DNA of 64,000 nucleotides. It comes from Micromonospora sp. WMMD980 (GTDB lineage: Bacteria > Actinomycetota > Actinomycetes > Mycobacteriales > Micromonosporaceae). Shown here one piece after another: positions 49,828 to 57,739 of this stretch. Under the pieces are notes generated by a model. The model saw only the letters and a list, made by a program, of their open reading frames with translations. It searched no databases and was not told the origin of the DNA. Made by a program: the position numbers and the translations under genes. The stretch is taken from positions 3,038,001 through 3,102,000 of the forward strand of contig NZ_JARUBE010000003.1 in the NCBI RefSeq assembly GCF_029626035.1, given 5' to 3'. How positions within the stretch are numbered: position 1 is the stretch's first letter; each line of letters starts with the position of its first letter.

Positions 49828-50175
49828 GTGGCCGACTACTTCATCGTTGACGAGCCGTTCCGGTTCGGCCGGACGAGCCTCGCCGGCTCGACCCGCGCTG
49901 ACGCGATCCGCCGCGCCGAGCAGATCCTTCGGGCCGCCGGAGTGAAGTTCGATCTCGTCCCGCGTCACCCGGAATGGAAGGCCGGAGACGTGGTCGTCGT
50001 CTTCTACGGCCCGAACCGTGCCCCGTACACCTACGTTCGCGGCAAGGAGACGTGGCCGGCCGACGGTGGCCGCGAGCCGAAGACTGACGCCTTCATCAAC
50101 AAGCTGTACGACGAGGGCCGCGTGAAGCCGCTGCTTCAGGCCGGGGGCGTGCCGTTCGTGTCGGGCCGCCTGTGA
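49828..50175 (+). CDS. Hypothetical early protein
   Basis: 115 aa from the GTG at 49828 after AGGGAGGGCGGCCCC. ADYFIVDEPFRFGRTSLAGS and RHPEWKAGDVVVVFYGPNRA; compact alpha/beta protein. Unrecognised. Overlaps the dNMP kinase by GTGA and shares its promoter B. Confidence 0.7.
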   Translation: MADYFIVDEPFRFGRTSLAGSTRADAIRRAEQILRAAGVKFDLVPRHPEWKAGDVVVVFYGPNRAPYTYVRGKETWPADGGREPKTDAFINKLYDEGRVKPLLQAGGVPFVSGRL

Positions 50176-50723
50176 CGCGCACGATTGTCGGCATGGTCGG
50201 CAGGGCCCGCGCCGGGAAGGACTCGGTAGCGGGCCGGCTGGTCGACCGGTATGGCTTCGTCCGCTACGCCTTCGCCGATGAGCTGAAGCGCGCCGCCCTG
50301 GCCCTGGACCCGATCGTTACCCCGGTCGACACGGTCGCCGGCTCCGTGCGGCTCTCCGAGCTGGTCGCGCTCGTCGGCTGGGAAGCCGCAAAGGAGCACC
50401 GCGAGGTGCGCCGGCTGCTTCAGCATTACGGCGTCGCCATCCGCGACATCGAGCCGGACTTCTGGGTGCGTGCCGTCATGCGACACGTCGAGCGGGAGCC
50501 GCGTCCGGTCGTGATCACCGACGTGCGCTTCCCTAACGAAGCCGGCGCGATCGAGGCTGTCGGGGGCGTTCTCGTCCGGGTGATCCGTCCCGGTCAGGAC
50601 GAATCCGACCAGCACGTCAGCGAAACGGCGCTACGTGACTGCTCGACCGATTTCGAGCTGACCAACGATGGGGACTTTCACTCTCTGCTGAAGAAGGTTG
50701 ACAACCTGGCACCACATCTGTAA
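50172..50723 (+). CDS. Deoxynucleoside monophosphate kinase
   Basis: 183 aa. P-loop GMVGRARAGKDSVAGRL, RRLLQHYGVAIRDIEPDFWV and VVITDVRFPNEAGAIEAVGG are the signatures of T4 gp1-like dNMP kinases. It phosphorylates dNMPs to supply phage DNA synthesis. Complete. Followed by a terminator. Confidence 0.88.
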   Translation: MTRTIVGMVGRARAGKDSVAGRLVDRYGFVRYAFADELKRAALALDPIVTPVDTVAGSVRLSELVALVGWEAAKEHREVRRLLQHYGVAIRDIEPDFWVRAVMRHVEREPRPVVITDVRFPNEAGAIEAVGGVLVRVIRPGQDESDQHVSETALRDCSTDFELTNDGDFHSLLKKVDNLAPHL

Positions 50724-50752
50724 CTCAGGTCACGGGTAGAAGATCACCACTA

Positions 50753-50804
50753 GGCCCCTGTCACGGTCCGGCATACGCTGGCCCGATGGCAGGGGCCTTT
50801 TGGC
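50753..50804 (+). terminator. Terminator after the dNMP kinase
   Basis: AGGCCCCTGTC... pairs with ...GGCAGGGGCCTTTT, a 9-bp stem with a 29-nt loop and a T tract. The 50724-50931 gap otherwise shows no clear promoter. Confidence 0.7.
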
Positions 50805-50931
50805 GTATTGCGCCTACCCGACCATGGGTAAGAGAGCGCCTGCGACACGCCAGCAGAACCGGACAGCGAAAGTCGACTCACGCGGCTACGCTGTCCGAGC
50901 ACATCCGCCGACAGACGGGACGGTAGGGCAA

Positions 50932-51519
50932 ATGCCAGCCGACACCACGCGTGACCAGCTTGCGAAATCGCTTGTCCGCGCGCTGAAAGCCCTCAGAAAC
51001 GTCCGGCCGGAGGACAAGGCGAAGCGTACGGAGTTGTTCCGGCACGTCGCCGACTGCACCTTCTCACTCCGCGAGTTCTTCCTAGTCGACGGCGAGCCCG
51101 ACTGGTCGGGCCGGAGCTGGGCGTACCGCGAGTTCCTGCGCGAGCGCTACACGGAGGCCGGCTACAGCCGCGAGGAATCGCAGGCCGTGCAGCCGACGAT
51201 CCGCTATCACGTCTCGGTCCTGGTCCGGCAGCGGCTAGAGCCCGAGCAGGTGCGCAACCTGGGTCTACGCACGGAAGACGTGCTCGGCCGGCAGAAGGAG
51301 CAGCGCGAGGCCCGGAAGGCGCTGCTCGACGTGGCGCGCGGGGGCGGCGCGAACCCCGACCCGGGGCGGACGGTGGCCGCCGCGAACCTCATGCTTCAGC
51401 CCCTGGACGCCGGCACGATCCGCTCACTGAGCGAAGAGGAGCGCGGGCAGGTGCGGACGCTGCTGGCGCGACTGGCGCGGCAGGTGGCGGAGCTGAGCGC
51501 GGCGGCCGACGCCGGCTGA
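50932..51519 (+). CDS. Phage protein of unknown function, possibly DNA-binding
   Basis: 195 aa from the ATG at 50932; the in-frame extension to 50800 overlaps the terminator and is unlikely. Charged helical segments DQLAKSLVRALKALRNVRPE, YREFLRERYTEAGYSREESQ and TIRYHVSVLVRQRLEPEQVR look like a helical DNA-binding or regulatory protein, but no family is recognised. It is followed at once by AT-rich element 2 (51532-51603), making it a candidate binder of those elements. Confidence 0.65.
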   Translation: MPADTTRDQLAKSLVRALKALRNVRPEDKAKRTELFRHVADCTFSLREFFLVDGEPDWSGRSWAYREFLRERYTEAGYSREESQAVQPTIRYHVSVLVRQRLEPEQVRNLGLRTEDVLGRQKEQREARKALLDVARGGGANPDPGRTVAAANLMLQPLDAGTIRSLSEEERGQVRTLLARLARQVAELSAAADAG

Positions 51520-51531
51520 CGCAATGACCGT

Positions 51532-51603
51532 AGTTTCGTCATTTCCCTATCCTTCTTCTAGTCGTCTACCTCTCTATAAGCACTAATAAGGAATGACGAA
51601 ACT
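51532..51603. repeat. AT-rich inverted repeat element, copy 2
   Basis: Arm 51532-51559 (AGTTTCGTCATTTCCCTATC, then CTTCTTCT) opposes 51576-51603. The reverse complement of 51578-51603 matches 25 of 26 bases of 23157-23182 in copy 1. Located 12 bp after a gene stop and before promoter C, in an otherwise GC-rich genome. Confidence 0.75.
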
Positions 51604-51696
51604 TTCGCCATAGCGTCACCCGCCGGCCCTACCGCCGGCCCCGATAGCCCGTCAGGCCCTCACCGGCCCGGCGGGCGTTTTCGTGCCCGCGAACCC

Positions 51697-51724
51697 TGAA
51701 CAGCTCCCCGCGTACTGGCCGACT
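51697..51724 (+). promoter_or_regulatory. ECF-like promoter, site C
   Basis: TGAACA-N13-TGGCCGACT, 40 bp before the GTG at 51764, upstream of the exonuclease. Confidence 0.7.
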
Positions 51725-51763
51725 TGCCCTGTGTCCGAGACACGCGGCACGAAAGGCCAGCGA

Positions 51764-52591
51764 GTGACTACACCCAAGGTCAACACCATCAGCCGGGGCG
51801 GTTCCCGGTTCTACGTCAACCCCGAGACGGGCGCGAAGGCCCCGGGCGTCACCTCCGTGATCGGGATGCTCCCGAAGCCCTTCCTTCAGCACTGGGCCGC
51901 GAAGGTCGTTGCAACCTACGCCGTCGAAAACCTCGGGGACATCGTCGGCATCGCACTCCGCGGTGACCAGGCCGGCGCGATCGACTACCTGAAGGGCGCA
52001 CCGCGCCGGGACACGGCGAAGGCCGCCGAGACGGGCACCGCCGCGCACGACCTCTTCGAGCGCATCGCCAAGGGCGAGACGGTCGGCCGGGTGCACCCGG
52101 AGTACAAGCCGTTCGTCGACCACTTCGAGGCGTTCCTGAAGGAGTTCAAGCCCGAGATCGTCTTCCAAGAGGAGACGGTGTGGAGCGAGGCGCACGACTA
52201 CGCCGGCTCTTTCGACGCCTACGCGATCATCGACGGTGAGCGCGTGTGGCTCGACTGGAAGACCACCCGCAGCGGCGTGCATCCCGAAGTCGCTATCCAG
52301 CTCGCCGCCTACCGCCACGCCGACTACATCATCCGGCCCGACGGCTCCCGCGTGCCACTTCCTGGCGCGGACGGGGGCGCGGTGCTCCACGTGCGGCCCG
52401 AGGGCTGGTCGTTCGTCCCGGTGCGCTGCGATGCCGAGGTCTTCGAGGTCTTCAAGGTGCTCCGGCAAATCTTCGATTGGGACAAGGCCGGCAAAGAGCA
52501 GGTCATCGGCGACGCCCTGAACAAGGCCCCGTCGTCCGGCCTCACCAAGCGCCGCACCGCCGCCCCGCGCCGCCCGGCGGTGGCCCGATGA
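51764..52591 (+). CDS. RecB/Cas4-like exonuclease (PD-(D/E)XK)
   Basis: 275 aa from the GTG at 51764. N-terminal helical part with GTAAHDLFERIAKGE (motif I region), then HDYAGSFDAYAIIDGERVWL and DWKTT (motif II/III, D...D-x-K), and IQLAAYRHADYII (motif with Q and Y). Complete Cas4/RecB nuclease family protein of the type encoded by actinophages, likely 5'-3' end resection for recombination. Overlaps the LAGLIDADG gene. Confidence 0.85.
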   Translation: MTTPKVNTISRGGSRFYVNPETGAKAPGVTSVIGMLPKPFLQHWAAKVVATYAVENLGDIVGIALRGDQAGAIDYLKGAPRRDTAKAAETGTAAHDLFERIAKGETVGRVHPEYKPFVDHFEAFLKEFKPEIVFQEETVWSEAHDYAGSFDAYAIIDGERVWLDWKTTRSGVHPEVAIQLAAYRHADYIIRPDGSRVPLPGADGGAVLHVRPEGWSFVPVRCDAEVFEVFKVLRQIFDWDKAGKEQVIGDALNKAPSSGLTKRRTAAPRRPAVAR

Positions 52592-52959
52592 TCGAGAACG
52601 CCGAGCGCGACGACATCGTTTGGCTTGCCGGCCTGCTGGAAGGCGAGGGCGCTTTCGACCTGCACCGGGACCGCTATCCGCGCGTCCGGGTGGCGATGAC
52701 TGACCGGGACGTGGTCGGCCGCGCCGCGACGCTCTTCGGGGTGTCCGTGCGCCTGAAGCTGAACCCGCCGCCGAATCAGGCCACCTGGCACGCCGAGGCG
52801 TCCGGCCCGAAGGCCGAAGCCGTCATGCGGGCGATCCTGCCGCACATGGGCGCGCGGCGCTCGCAGCGCATCGCGTCGATCCTCGGCCACGCCCCGAAGA
52901 CGGCGAAGGTCACCGTTTCGATCTACCGCCCGCCGGGCCTGCCGCTGGGTCGGTCGTGA
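52588..52959 (+). CDS. Single-motif LAGLIDADG homing endonuclease-like protein
   Basis: 123 aa. WLAGLLEGEGAFDLHRDRYP is one LAGLIDADG motif with the acidic catalytic residue; the rest (VRVAMTDRDVVGRAATLFGV, AILPHMGARRSQRI) follows the fold. One motif implies a homodimer. Freestanding, fused in translation to neighbours by ATGA overlaps, not within an intron or intein that I can see. Confidence 0.85.
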   Translation: MIENAERDDIVWLAGLLEGEGAFDLHRDRYPRVRVAMTDRDVVGRAATLFGVSVRLKLNPPPNQATWHAEASGPKAEAVMRAILPHMGARRSQRIASILGHAPKTAKVTVSIYRPPGLPLGRS

Positions 52960-53171
52960 GCATCCATGAGGACTGCGCGTACTGGGGCCTGACATGGCGG
53001 CAGTGCGGCAGGTACCACCTCCGCCTAGCCCGGTACTACGGCGATCAGGCTTCAGCGCGGGCCGCAGAAGCCGAGCGCTTCAGCCGGCTCGCGTCGCGGC
53101 TCTTGTGGGTCGCTGCCGCCGTTCAGGCGCTCGCGCTCGCGGCGCTGATTCTCCGCCTGGTTCTCAGGTGA
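52956..53171 (+). CDS. Small protein with C-terminal membrane helix
   Basis: 71 aa, GTG overlap with the previous stop. Basic/aromatic N-terminus (HEDCAYWGLTWRQCGRYHLR) and a C-terminal hydrophobic helix (LLWVAAAVQALALAALIL). Unknown; tail-anchored topology. Confidence 0.6.
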   Translation: MSIHEDCAYWGLTWRQCGRYHLRLARYYGDQASARAAEAERFSRLASRLLWVAAAVQALALAALILRLVLR

Positions 53172-53196
53172 ACAGCGCGAACACCGCTGGCCGACT
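53169..53196 (+). promoter_or_regulatory. ECF-like promoter, site D
   Basis: TGAACA-N13-TGGCCGACT; the TGA of the box is the stop codon of the preceding gene. 64 bp before the candidate directionality-factor gene. Confidence 0.65.
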
Positions 53197-53259
53197 TGCT
53201 CACTGACACCACTTCGGCGCGGCTGATCCCCCCGCCACACAACGGAAGGAGGCCCGTAC

Positions 53260-53964
53260 GTGGGCCTGCGTATCTGGGAGACCGACCCCGAGGCCGAGCC
53301 GAAGCCCCGGCAGTCCTTCGCGAACGACCTCGTCGGCCGCTTCCGCAGCGGCTACCAGGTCAACGGCCGCCCGGCCAGCCTGGAAAAGTGGCGGGTGACG
53401 ACCGGTGACCCGGAGGTCGCCAACGAAGTCCGCCAGCTCTTCGGTGGCGACAAACCGCAGCAGTGGGAGACACAGGGTGAGGACAACTTGGAGGTCTTCA
53501 CCGACTCCCCGAAGGTGAAGATCGTCCTTGACGGTCCGACGGCGATCCGGCAAGAGATGGTCCTCTGGGGCCGCTCAGGCGCGATCCGCCGCTGCGACGG
53601 CATGGAGCAGACCGGCGTCGACAAGGACGACGACGCCAAGGGCCGGCCGTGCGAGTGCCCGGCCTCCTACGCCGACCGCAAGGCGGCAGCGAAGAAGGGC
53701 ACCGGGTGCACGCCTTCAACCACGCTCTACTTCACGCTCGCCGACGCCCCCGAGCTGGGCAAGTTCCGCTTCAACTCGGGTAGCTGGTCGCTGGTCCGCG
53801 ACATCGTGACCGCCGAAGCGCGGCTCGCCGAGATCGACGGGCCGGCCGTGGCCTACCTCGGCTTGGAGGTGGTCGAGTTCGAGGCCGGCGGGCAGAAGCG
53901 GATCTTCACGAAGCCCGTCGTAGACGTGCTCGGCCCGCTGAAGGACACCGAGCCGCCCTTCTAA
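53260..53964 (+). CDS. Candidate recombination directionality factor (phiC31 Gp3-like)
   Basis: 234 aa from the GTG at 53260 after CGGAAGGAGGCCCGTAC. Segments GRFRSGYQVNGRPASLEKWR, GRPCECPASYADRKAAAKKG, GCTPSTTLYFTLADAPELGK and RFNSGSWSLVRDI resemble, from memory, the phiC31 Gp3-like family that switches serine integrases to excision. Length (234 aa) is close to Gp3 (about 244). The Cys set (CDG, CEC, GC) may hold zinc. In this phage the integrase and this gene are far apart, so excision would be tied to the replication programme through promoter D. Confidence 0.6.
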   Translation: MGLRIWETDPEAEPKPRQSFANDLVGRFRSGYQVNGRPASLEKWRVTTGDPEVANEVRQLFGGDKPQQWETQGEDNLEVFTDSPKVKIVLDGPTAIRQEMVLWGRSGAIRRCDGMEQTGVDKDDDAKGRPCECPASYADRKAAAKKGTGCTPSTTLYFTLADAPELGKFRFNSGSWSLVRDIVTAEARLAEIDGPAVAYLGLEVVEFEAGGQKRIFTKPVVDVLGPLKDTEPPF

Positions 53965-53970
53965 TCCTGG

Positions 53971-53990
53971 TGCGTGATACGTAGCGCGCA
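53971..53990. promoter_or_regulatory. 20-bp-family palindrome
   Basis: TGCGTGATACGTAGCGCGCA after the directionality-factor stop; both ends match (TGCG...CGCA), the centre differs. Confidence 0.5.
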
Positions 53991-54001
53991 CCCCTGATAC
54001 C

Positions 54002-54050
54002 GGCCCCGGGGGCGGCGAGACATCGAGTCCGCCGGCCTCGGGGCCTCTCA
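54002..54050 (+). terminator. Stem-loop terminator
   Basis: GGCCCCGGGGGCGG pairs with CCGCCGGCCTCGGGGCC with a small bulge, followed by TCTC. Confidence 0.6.
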
Positions 54051-54064
54051 CGTTTGGAGCCCTC

Positions 54065-54250
54065 TTGACCGTCACCGTCCACGTCCGCGACAACCTCGGC
54101 CGCGAGCTGCCCGGCCCCGCCGACCTCCACGCCATCGGCCCTGGCGAGTTCGTCGTGATCTCCGGGGAGCACAAGCCCGACGACCTCGGCCCGTGGGCCG
54201 GAGCTATCGGCATGGCCGTCCTTCGCGGCGTGCGAATCGAGCGCGTGTGA
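54065..54250 (+). CDS. Small hypothetical protein
   Basis: 61 aa from a TTG at 54065. TVTVHVRDNLGRELPGPADL then GEFVVISGEHKP, strand-rich. Overlaps the resolvase gene by GTGA, which supports it. Confidence 0.55.
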   Translation: MTVTVHVRDNLGRELPGPADLHAIGPGEFVVISGEHKPDDLGPWAGAIGMAVLRGVRIERV

Positions 54251-54690
54251 GCGCGAACAAGGCGAAGGGAACCGCCTTCGAGACGCTGTGCGTGCGAGCC
54301 CTGAACGCCGTCGGCATCGCCGCGTACCGGCCCGCGCAGGCCGGCGCGAAGGACACCGGCGACCTTCACGGGCTGTCCCCGTGGGTCGGCCAGAACAAGG
54401 CTTACAAATCCTGGGAAGAGGCGATCCGGCTCGGCCTCGACGGCGCGGAGAAACAGCGTGTAAACGCTCGCGAGTCGTACGGGGTGGCCTTCGTCAAGCG
54501 GGTCCGCCGCTCGGTCGGCGACGCCTACGCCGTCCAGACCTTCGCGACCTGGGCCCGCGTCTGCGTCCGCCTTCGGCGTGCTGAAGCGCTGCTCGCCTCT
54601 CACGCGCCCGAGGCGTACGCCCGGCACGTCGAGCTGACCGCCGACGAGCTGGCCCGGCCCTTCCCGCTCGGCACGGAGAAGCCGCAGTGA
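54247..54690 (+). CDS. Holliday-junction resolvase-like nuclease
   Basis: 147 aa. KGTAFETLCVRALNAVGIAA (catalytic Glu), GAKDTGDLHGLSPWVGQNKA (Asp and Q-x-K) follow the PD-(D/E)XK order of archaeal-type Hjc and phage resolvases. A 12-bp operator-like site (54456-54467) lies inside it. Resolves branched DNA before packaging. Confidence 0.75.
   Translation: MSANKAKGTAFETLCVRALNAVGIAAYRPAQAGAKDTGDLHGLSPWVGQNKAYKSWEEAIRLGLDGAEKQRVNARESYGVAFVKRVRRSVGDAYAVQTFATWARVCVRLRRAEALLASHAPEAYARHVELTADELARPFPLGTEKPQ
54456..54467. promoter_or_regulatory. 12-bp operator-like site inside the resolvase gene
   Basis: GCGTGTAAACGC, an exact class member within codons for RVNA. Confidence 0.5.
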
Positions 54691-55028
54691 GGCCGCCGCT
54701 CGGGTGCTTCTACTGCGGCGTAGAGGAGCGCCAGCACTGCCAGCTCTGGCACCCCGTGGCTGGCTGGCACGGCTGGAAAGAGCCGACCCGGACGCAGATA
54801 GCAACCCGCCTGCGCGCCCGCCTGGACGTGCCGTACGCCGTCGGTGACCAGGTCCGCATCCTGCCCGATCCCGGCCCGAACCACGGAAGCCCGTTCGCCG
54901 CTGGCGGCGTCGGTGTCGTCGTGTCCGTGCACGTCTACCCGCCCGAGGCCGGCCCGACCCTCTTCGAGGTCAAGCCCCTGGGCCGGGCCTCGCATCCCTA
55001 CAGCGCTGACCGTCTCGCGCCGACCTGA
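54687..55028 (+). CDS. Small protein with CxxC and SH3-like part
   Basis: 113 aa, GTG start overlapping. N-terminal GCFYCGVEERQHCQLWHP gives a potential zinc site; the C-terminal half (VGDQVRILPDPGPNHGSPFA, VGVVVSVHVYPPEAG) reads as an SH3/KOW-like barrel. Function unknown. Its last bases overlap promoter E. Confidence 0.6.
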   Translation: MRPPLGCFYCGVEERQHCQLWHPVAGWHGWKEPTRTQIATRLRARLDVPYAVGDQVRILPDPGPNHGSPFAAGGVGVVVSVHVYPPEAGPTLFEVKPLGRASHPYSADRLAPT

Positions 55029-55053
55029 ACACCTTCCCGACTACTGGCCGACT
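55026..55053 (+). promoter_or_regulatory. ECF-like promoter, site E
   Basis: TGAACA-N13-TGGCCGACT, 31 bp before the TTG start of the primase; the TGA of the box is the preceding stop. Confidence 0.7.
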
Positions 55054-55083
55054 CGCCTCCCGACACCAACGGAAGGACACCCC

Positions 55084-57561
55084 TTGACCCTGGACGACTT
55101 TCTAGGCCGATTCCCCGAGGTCGTCGACGAGCGCGACGGCTGGCTTGTCCCGTGCCCGGCGCACGCCGACTCTCACCCGTCGCTTCGGGTGGCCGTCTCG
55201 ACCGCCGGTAAGACCCTGCTGAAGTGCCGCGCCGGCTGCGGCACCGACAAGGTCCTGAAGGCCCTCGGCCTGTCGTTCGGCGACCTGGACGACATCGAGC
55301 CCGGCGAGGTGAAGGCCCGCGCCACGTCGACCGACACCCCGGCGAGCCCTGCTGCGGTGGCCGCGCTGGCGGCCGACCTGGACCGCTGGGCGGCGAACCT
55401 GCTCACGGGCGGGGACGAGGCCGCCGCGTACGCCCGGGACCGCTTCGGCCTGGACGAGAGCGACCTCTCCCGGCTCGGCCTCGGCTACGCCGTGGGCCTG
55501 GGCGGCGGGCCGCGCCTGGTTGTGCCGTTCCGCGACGAGCAGGGCGTACCGCGCGGCTACCAGGCCCGCGCCCTGGACCCGGCCGCCAAGGTGCGCTGGC
55601 TCGGGGCGAAGAGCCCGGAGGGCGAGAGCTGGACCAAGCTCGCCTGGTTCCCGTCCGCGACCGGATGGCCCGAGGTCGTCGTCACGGAGGGCCCCGGCGA
55701 CGGACTGACCGCGTCCGCTGCGGGCTATGACACGATCGCTGTGCGTGGTGCCGGCTTGGCGGCGACCGTGGCCGAGGACATCGCGCGCATGGTCGGCAGT
55801 CGCCCCGTCGTCATCTGCGGCGACGCGGACCCCGCTGGGGACGGCTTCGCCCGCGTGCTGGCCGCCGGCCTGGCGAAGCTGGGCGTTCCGGTGCGCAAGG
55901 TCCGCCCGCCGCGCGACGGCGACGACCTGACCGACTGGCGGGGCCGCAACCCCGACGCGTTCGCGGCCGACTTCATCCGGTCCGTAGCGGCGGCCCCGTC
56001 GCTGTCCGGTGTGGCCGTGCGGGTGGACGCCTGGACGGATGCGGACCTGACCGAGGTCGCGTCGGCCCGCCGGCTGAAGGAGCATTTCGAGGCCGCCGGC
56101 TCCGGCGTCCGCTACTCCCCCGAGGCGGGTTTCTTCATCCTCGCGGGCGGCGTGTGGCGACCGGACAAGCTGGACGAGGTCCGCACGGCCGCGCAAGAGG
56201 TCGCCGGCTCGATCTGGGCCGAAGCCGCCGAGCTGGCCGCCGAGCTGGACGCTATCGAGGGGGCGGGCGACCCGGCGGGCGAGGCGAAGAAACTCCGGGC
56301 GCGAGTCGGCAAGCTGAAGGCGTTCGCGAAGAACGCGAACAGCTCCAAGGGCATCGACGCCATGGTGCGCGAGCTGAAGGCCCTCCGGGGCGTGGCCGCC
56401 GACCTGGAATCGTTCGACAAGCACCATCACCTGCTCGCCTGCCGAAACGGCGTGGTCAACCTGCGTACCGGCCAGCTCGGGCCGCACGACCCCGATCTGT
56501 TGCTGACCCGGCGCGTTGACCTGGACTACGACCCGGCCGCGACCGCGCCCCGGTGGGAAGCCTTCCTCCGCGAGGTCTTCCCGCACGCCCGGCACGCCGG
56601 CCTGCCCGACTACATGCGCCGGCTCGTCGGCTATGGAATCACCGGCCAGACCGACGAACAGGCGTTCGCGGTGCTCTGGGGCACGGGTGCCAATGGCAAG
56701 TCGGTCTTCACGGACACACTGACGGAGGTCTTCCGCGAGCTGACCGTGACGACGCCCTTCAGCACGTTCGAGGAGAAGTCGAGCGGCGGCATCCCGAACG
56801 ACCTCGCGGCGCTGAAGGGTGCCCGCCTGGTCTTCGCTGCCGAGGGTGAGCAGGGCCGCCCGATGGCTGAGGCGGTGCTGAAGCGGGTCACGGGTCGCGA
56901 CTCGATCTCGGCCCGGTTCATGCGCAAGGAGTTCTTCGAGTTCCGCCCGACGTTCCTCCTGATGCTGGCGACCAACTTCAAGCCGCAGTTTCGCGGGCAG
57001 GATGAGGGCCTGTGGCGGCGGGTGAAGCTGATCCCCTGGGAGCGTTATTTCGCGCCGTCCGAGCGGGATCACAAGCTCGGCGAGAAGCTGCTTGCCGAGG
57101 CGGCCGGCATCCTGGCGTGGGCCGTGCGCGGGGCGCAGGAATGGTATCGGGACGGCCTGGGCGACCCGCCCGCCATCGTCAACGCGACGAAGGAATACCG
57201 GCAGACCAGCGACGCCCTTACCGGCCTGCTGCCCGGCGTCTTCGTCATGGACTCCGACGGCAAGGTCACCGGCAAGCTCGTCTGGGACGCATACCAGCAG
57301 TGGGCCGACGACGAGAACCTGCCGGCTAAGGAGCGCTGGACGCGGCGGGCGTTCTTCGCGGCGCTGGAAGAGCGCGGGGCGGTCAAGAAGAAGGAGGCCG
57401 CCGGCATCGTCTTTCTCGGCCTGCGGCGGGCCCGGCAGACGGACGCGGTTGACGACCATGCCCCGGAATTTCCGGACGAAGAGCGAACAGCGGATAGCCC
57501 GCTGGCCGACTCGTCTAGTGACGTCCCGAGTTCCGGCCCCTCGCTGGACGACATCTTCTAG
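55084..57561 (+). CDS. Primase-helicase (Toprim + SF3)
   Basis: 825 aa from a TTG at 55084 after GGAAGGACACCCC. Zinc ribbon (VPCPAHADSHPSLRV and CRAGCG, about 22-50), Toprim domain with VVVTEGPGDGL (Glu) and CGDADPAGDG (Asp-x-Asp, about 244-253), a coiled region, a D5_N segment and an SF3 helicase with WGTGANGKSVFTDTLTE (Walker A, about 531-547) and LMLATNFKP. Both priming and unwinding activities are in one protein. Promoter F lies in its 3' end. Confidence 0.92.
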   Translation: MTLDDFLGRFPEVVDERDGWLVPCPAHADSHPSLRVAVSTAGKTLLKCRAGCGTDKVLKALGLSFGDLDDIEPGEVKARATSTDTPASPAAVAALAADLDRWAANLLTGGDEAAAYARDRFGLDESDLSRLGLGYAVGLGGGPRLVVPFRDEQGVPRGYQARALDPAAKVRWLGAKSPEGESWTKLAWFPSATGWPEVVVTEGPGDGLTASAAGYDTIAVRGAGLAATVAEDIARMVGSRPVVICGDADPAGDGFARVLAAGLAKLGVPVRKVRPPRDGDDLTDWRGRNPDAFAADFIRSVAAAPSLSGVAVRVDAWTDADLTEVASARRLKEHFEAAGSGVRYSPEAGFFILAGGVWRPDKLDEVRTAAQEVAGSIWAEAAELAAELDAIEGAGDPAGEAKKLRARVGKLKAFAKNANSSKGIDAMVRELKALRGVAADLESFDKHHHLLACRNGVVNLRTGQLGPHDPDLLLTRRVDLDYDPAATAPRWEAFLREVFPHARHAGLPDYMRRLVGYGITGQTDEQAFAVLWGTGANGKSVFTDTLTEVFRELTVTTPFSTFEEKSSGGIPNDLAALKGARLVFAAEGEQGRPMAEAVLKRVTGRDSISARFMRKEFFEFRPTFLLMLATNFKPQFRGQDEGLWRRVKLIPWERYFAPSERDHKLGEKLLAEAAGILAWAVRGAQEWYRDGLGDPPAIVNATKEYRQTSDALTGLLPGVFVMDSDGKVTGKLVWDAYQQWADDENLPAKERWTRRAFFAALEERGAVKKKEAAGIVFLGLRRARQTDAVDDHAPEFPDEERTADSPLADSSSDVPSSGPSLDDIF
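57484..57511 (+). promoter_or_regulatory. ECF-like promoter, site F (inside primase)
   Basis: CGAACA-N13-TGGCCGACT, one mismatch, in the 3' end of the primase-helicase gene and 61 bp before the TTG at 57572. Confidence 0.6.
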
Positions 57562-57571
57562 GAGCCCTGCC

Positions 57572-57739
57572 TTGGAACGAAAGCCCTACCTAGTCGCCGT
57601 GTCCGGCGAGGATGTCGCCGAGTCGACCTTCCTCCTAACCGCCGCCGAGGCCGACGCCTTCGCCTTCGTGGCCGCGACGCTAGCCGAGGTTCACAACCGG
57701 CCCGGTACGCCCCTCCTGAGCATCGAGGAGGCGGCGTGA
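57572..57739 (+). CDS. Small hypothetical protein
   Basis: 55 aa from a TTG at 57572 after AGGAGCCCTGCC. PYLVAVSGEDVAESTFLLTA then EADAFAFVAATLAEVHN; unrecognised. Overlaps the next gene (GTGA). Confidence 0.6.
   Translation: MERKPYLVAVSGEDVAESTFLLTAAEADAFAFVAATLAEVHNRPGTPLLSIEEAA

Noticed and set aside
50800..50931. Longer start for the 50932 protein (44 extra residues)
   Set aside because: The extension overlaps the terminator stem and has no ribosome-binding site.
35771..51968. Shared 12-mer ACTCCGCGGTGA at three places (about 35773, 40662, 51955)
   Set aside because: Two of the three are read in ordinary coding context (Leu-Arg-Gly) with common codons; no consistent position relative to genes.
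55102..57459. Long - strand frame opposite the primase-helicase
   Set aside because: Antisense shadow with no domain; the + frame carries all catalytic motifs.
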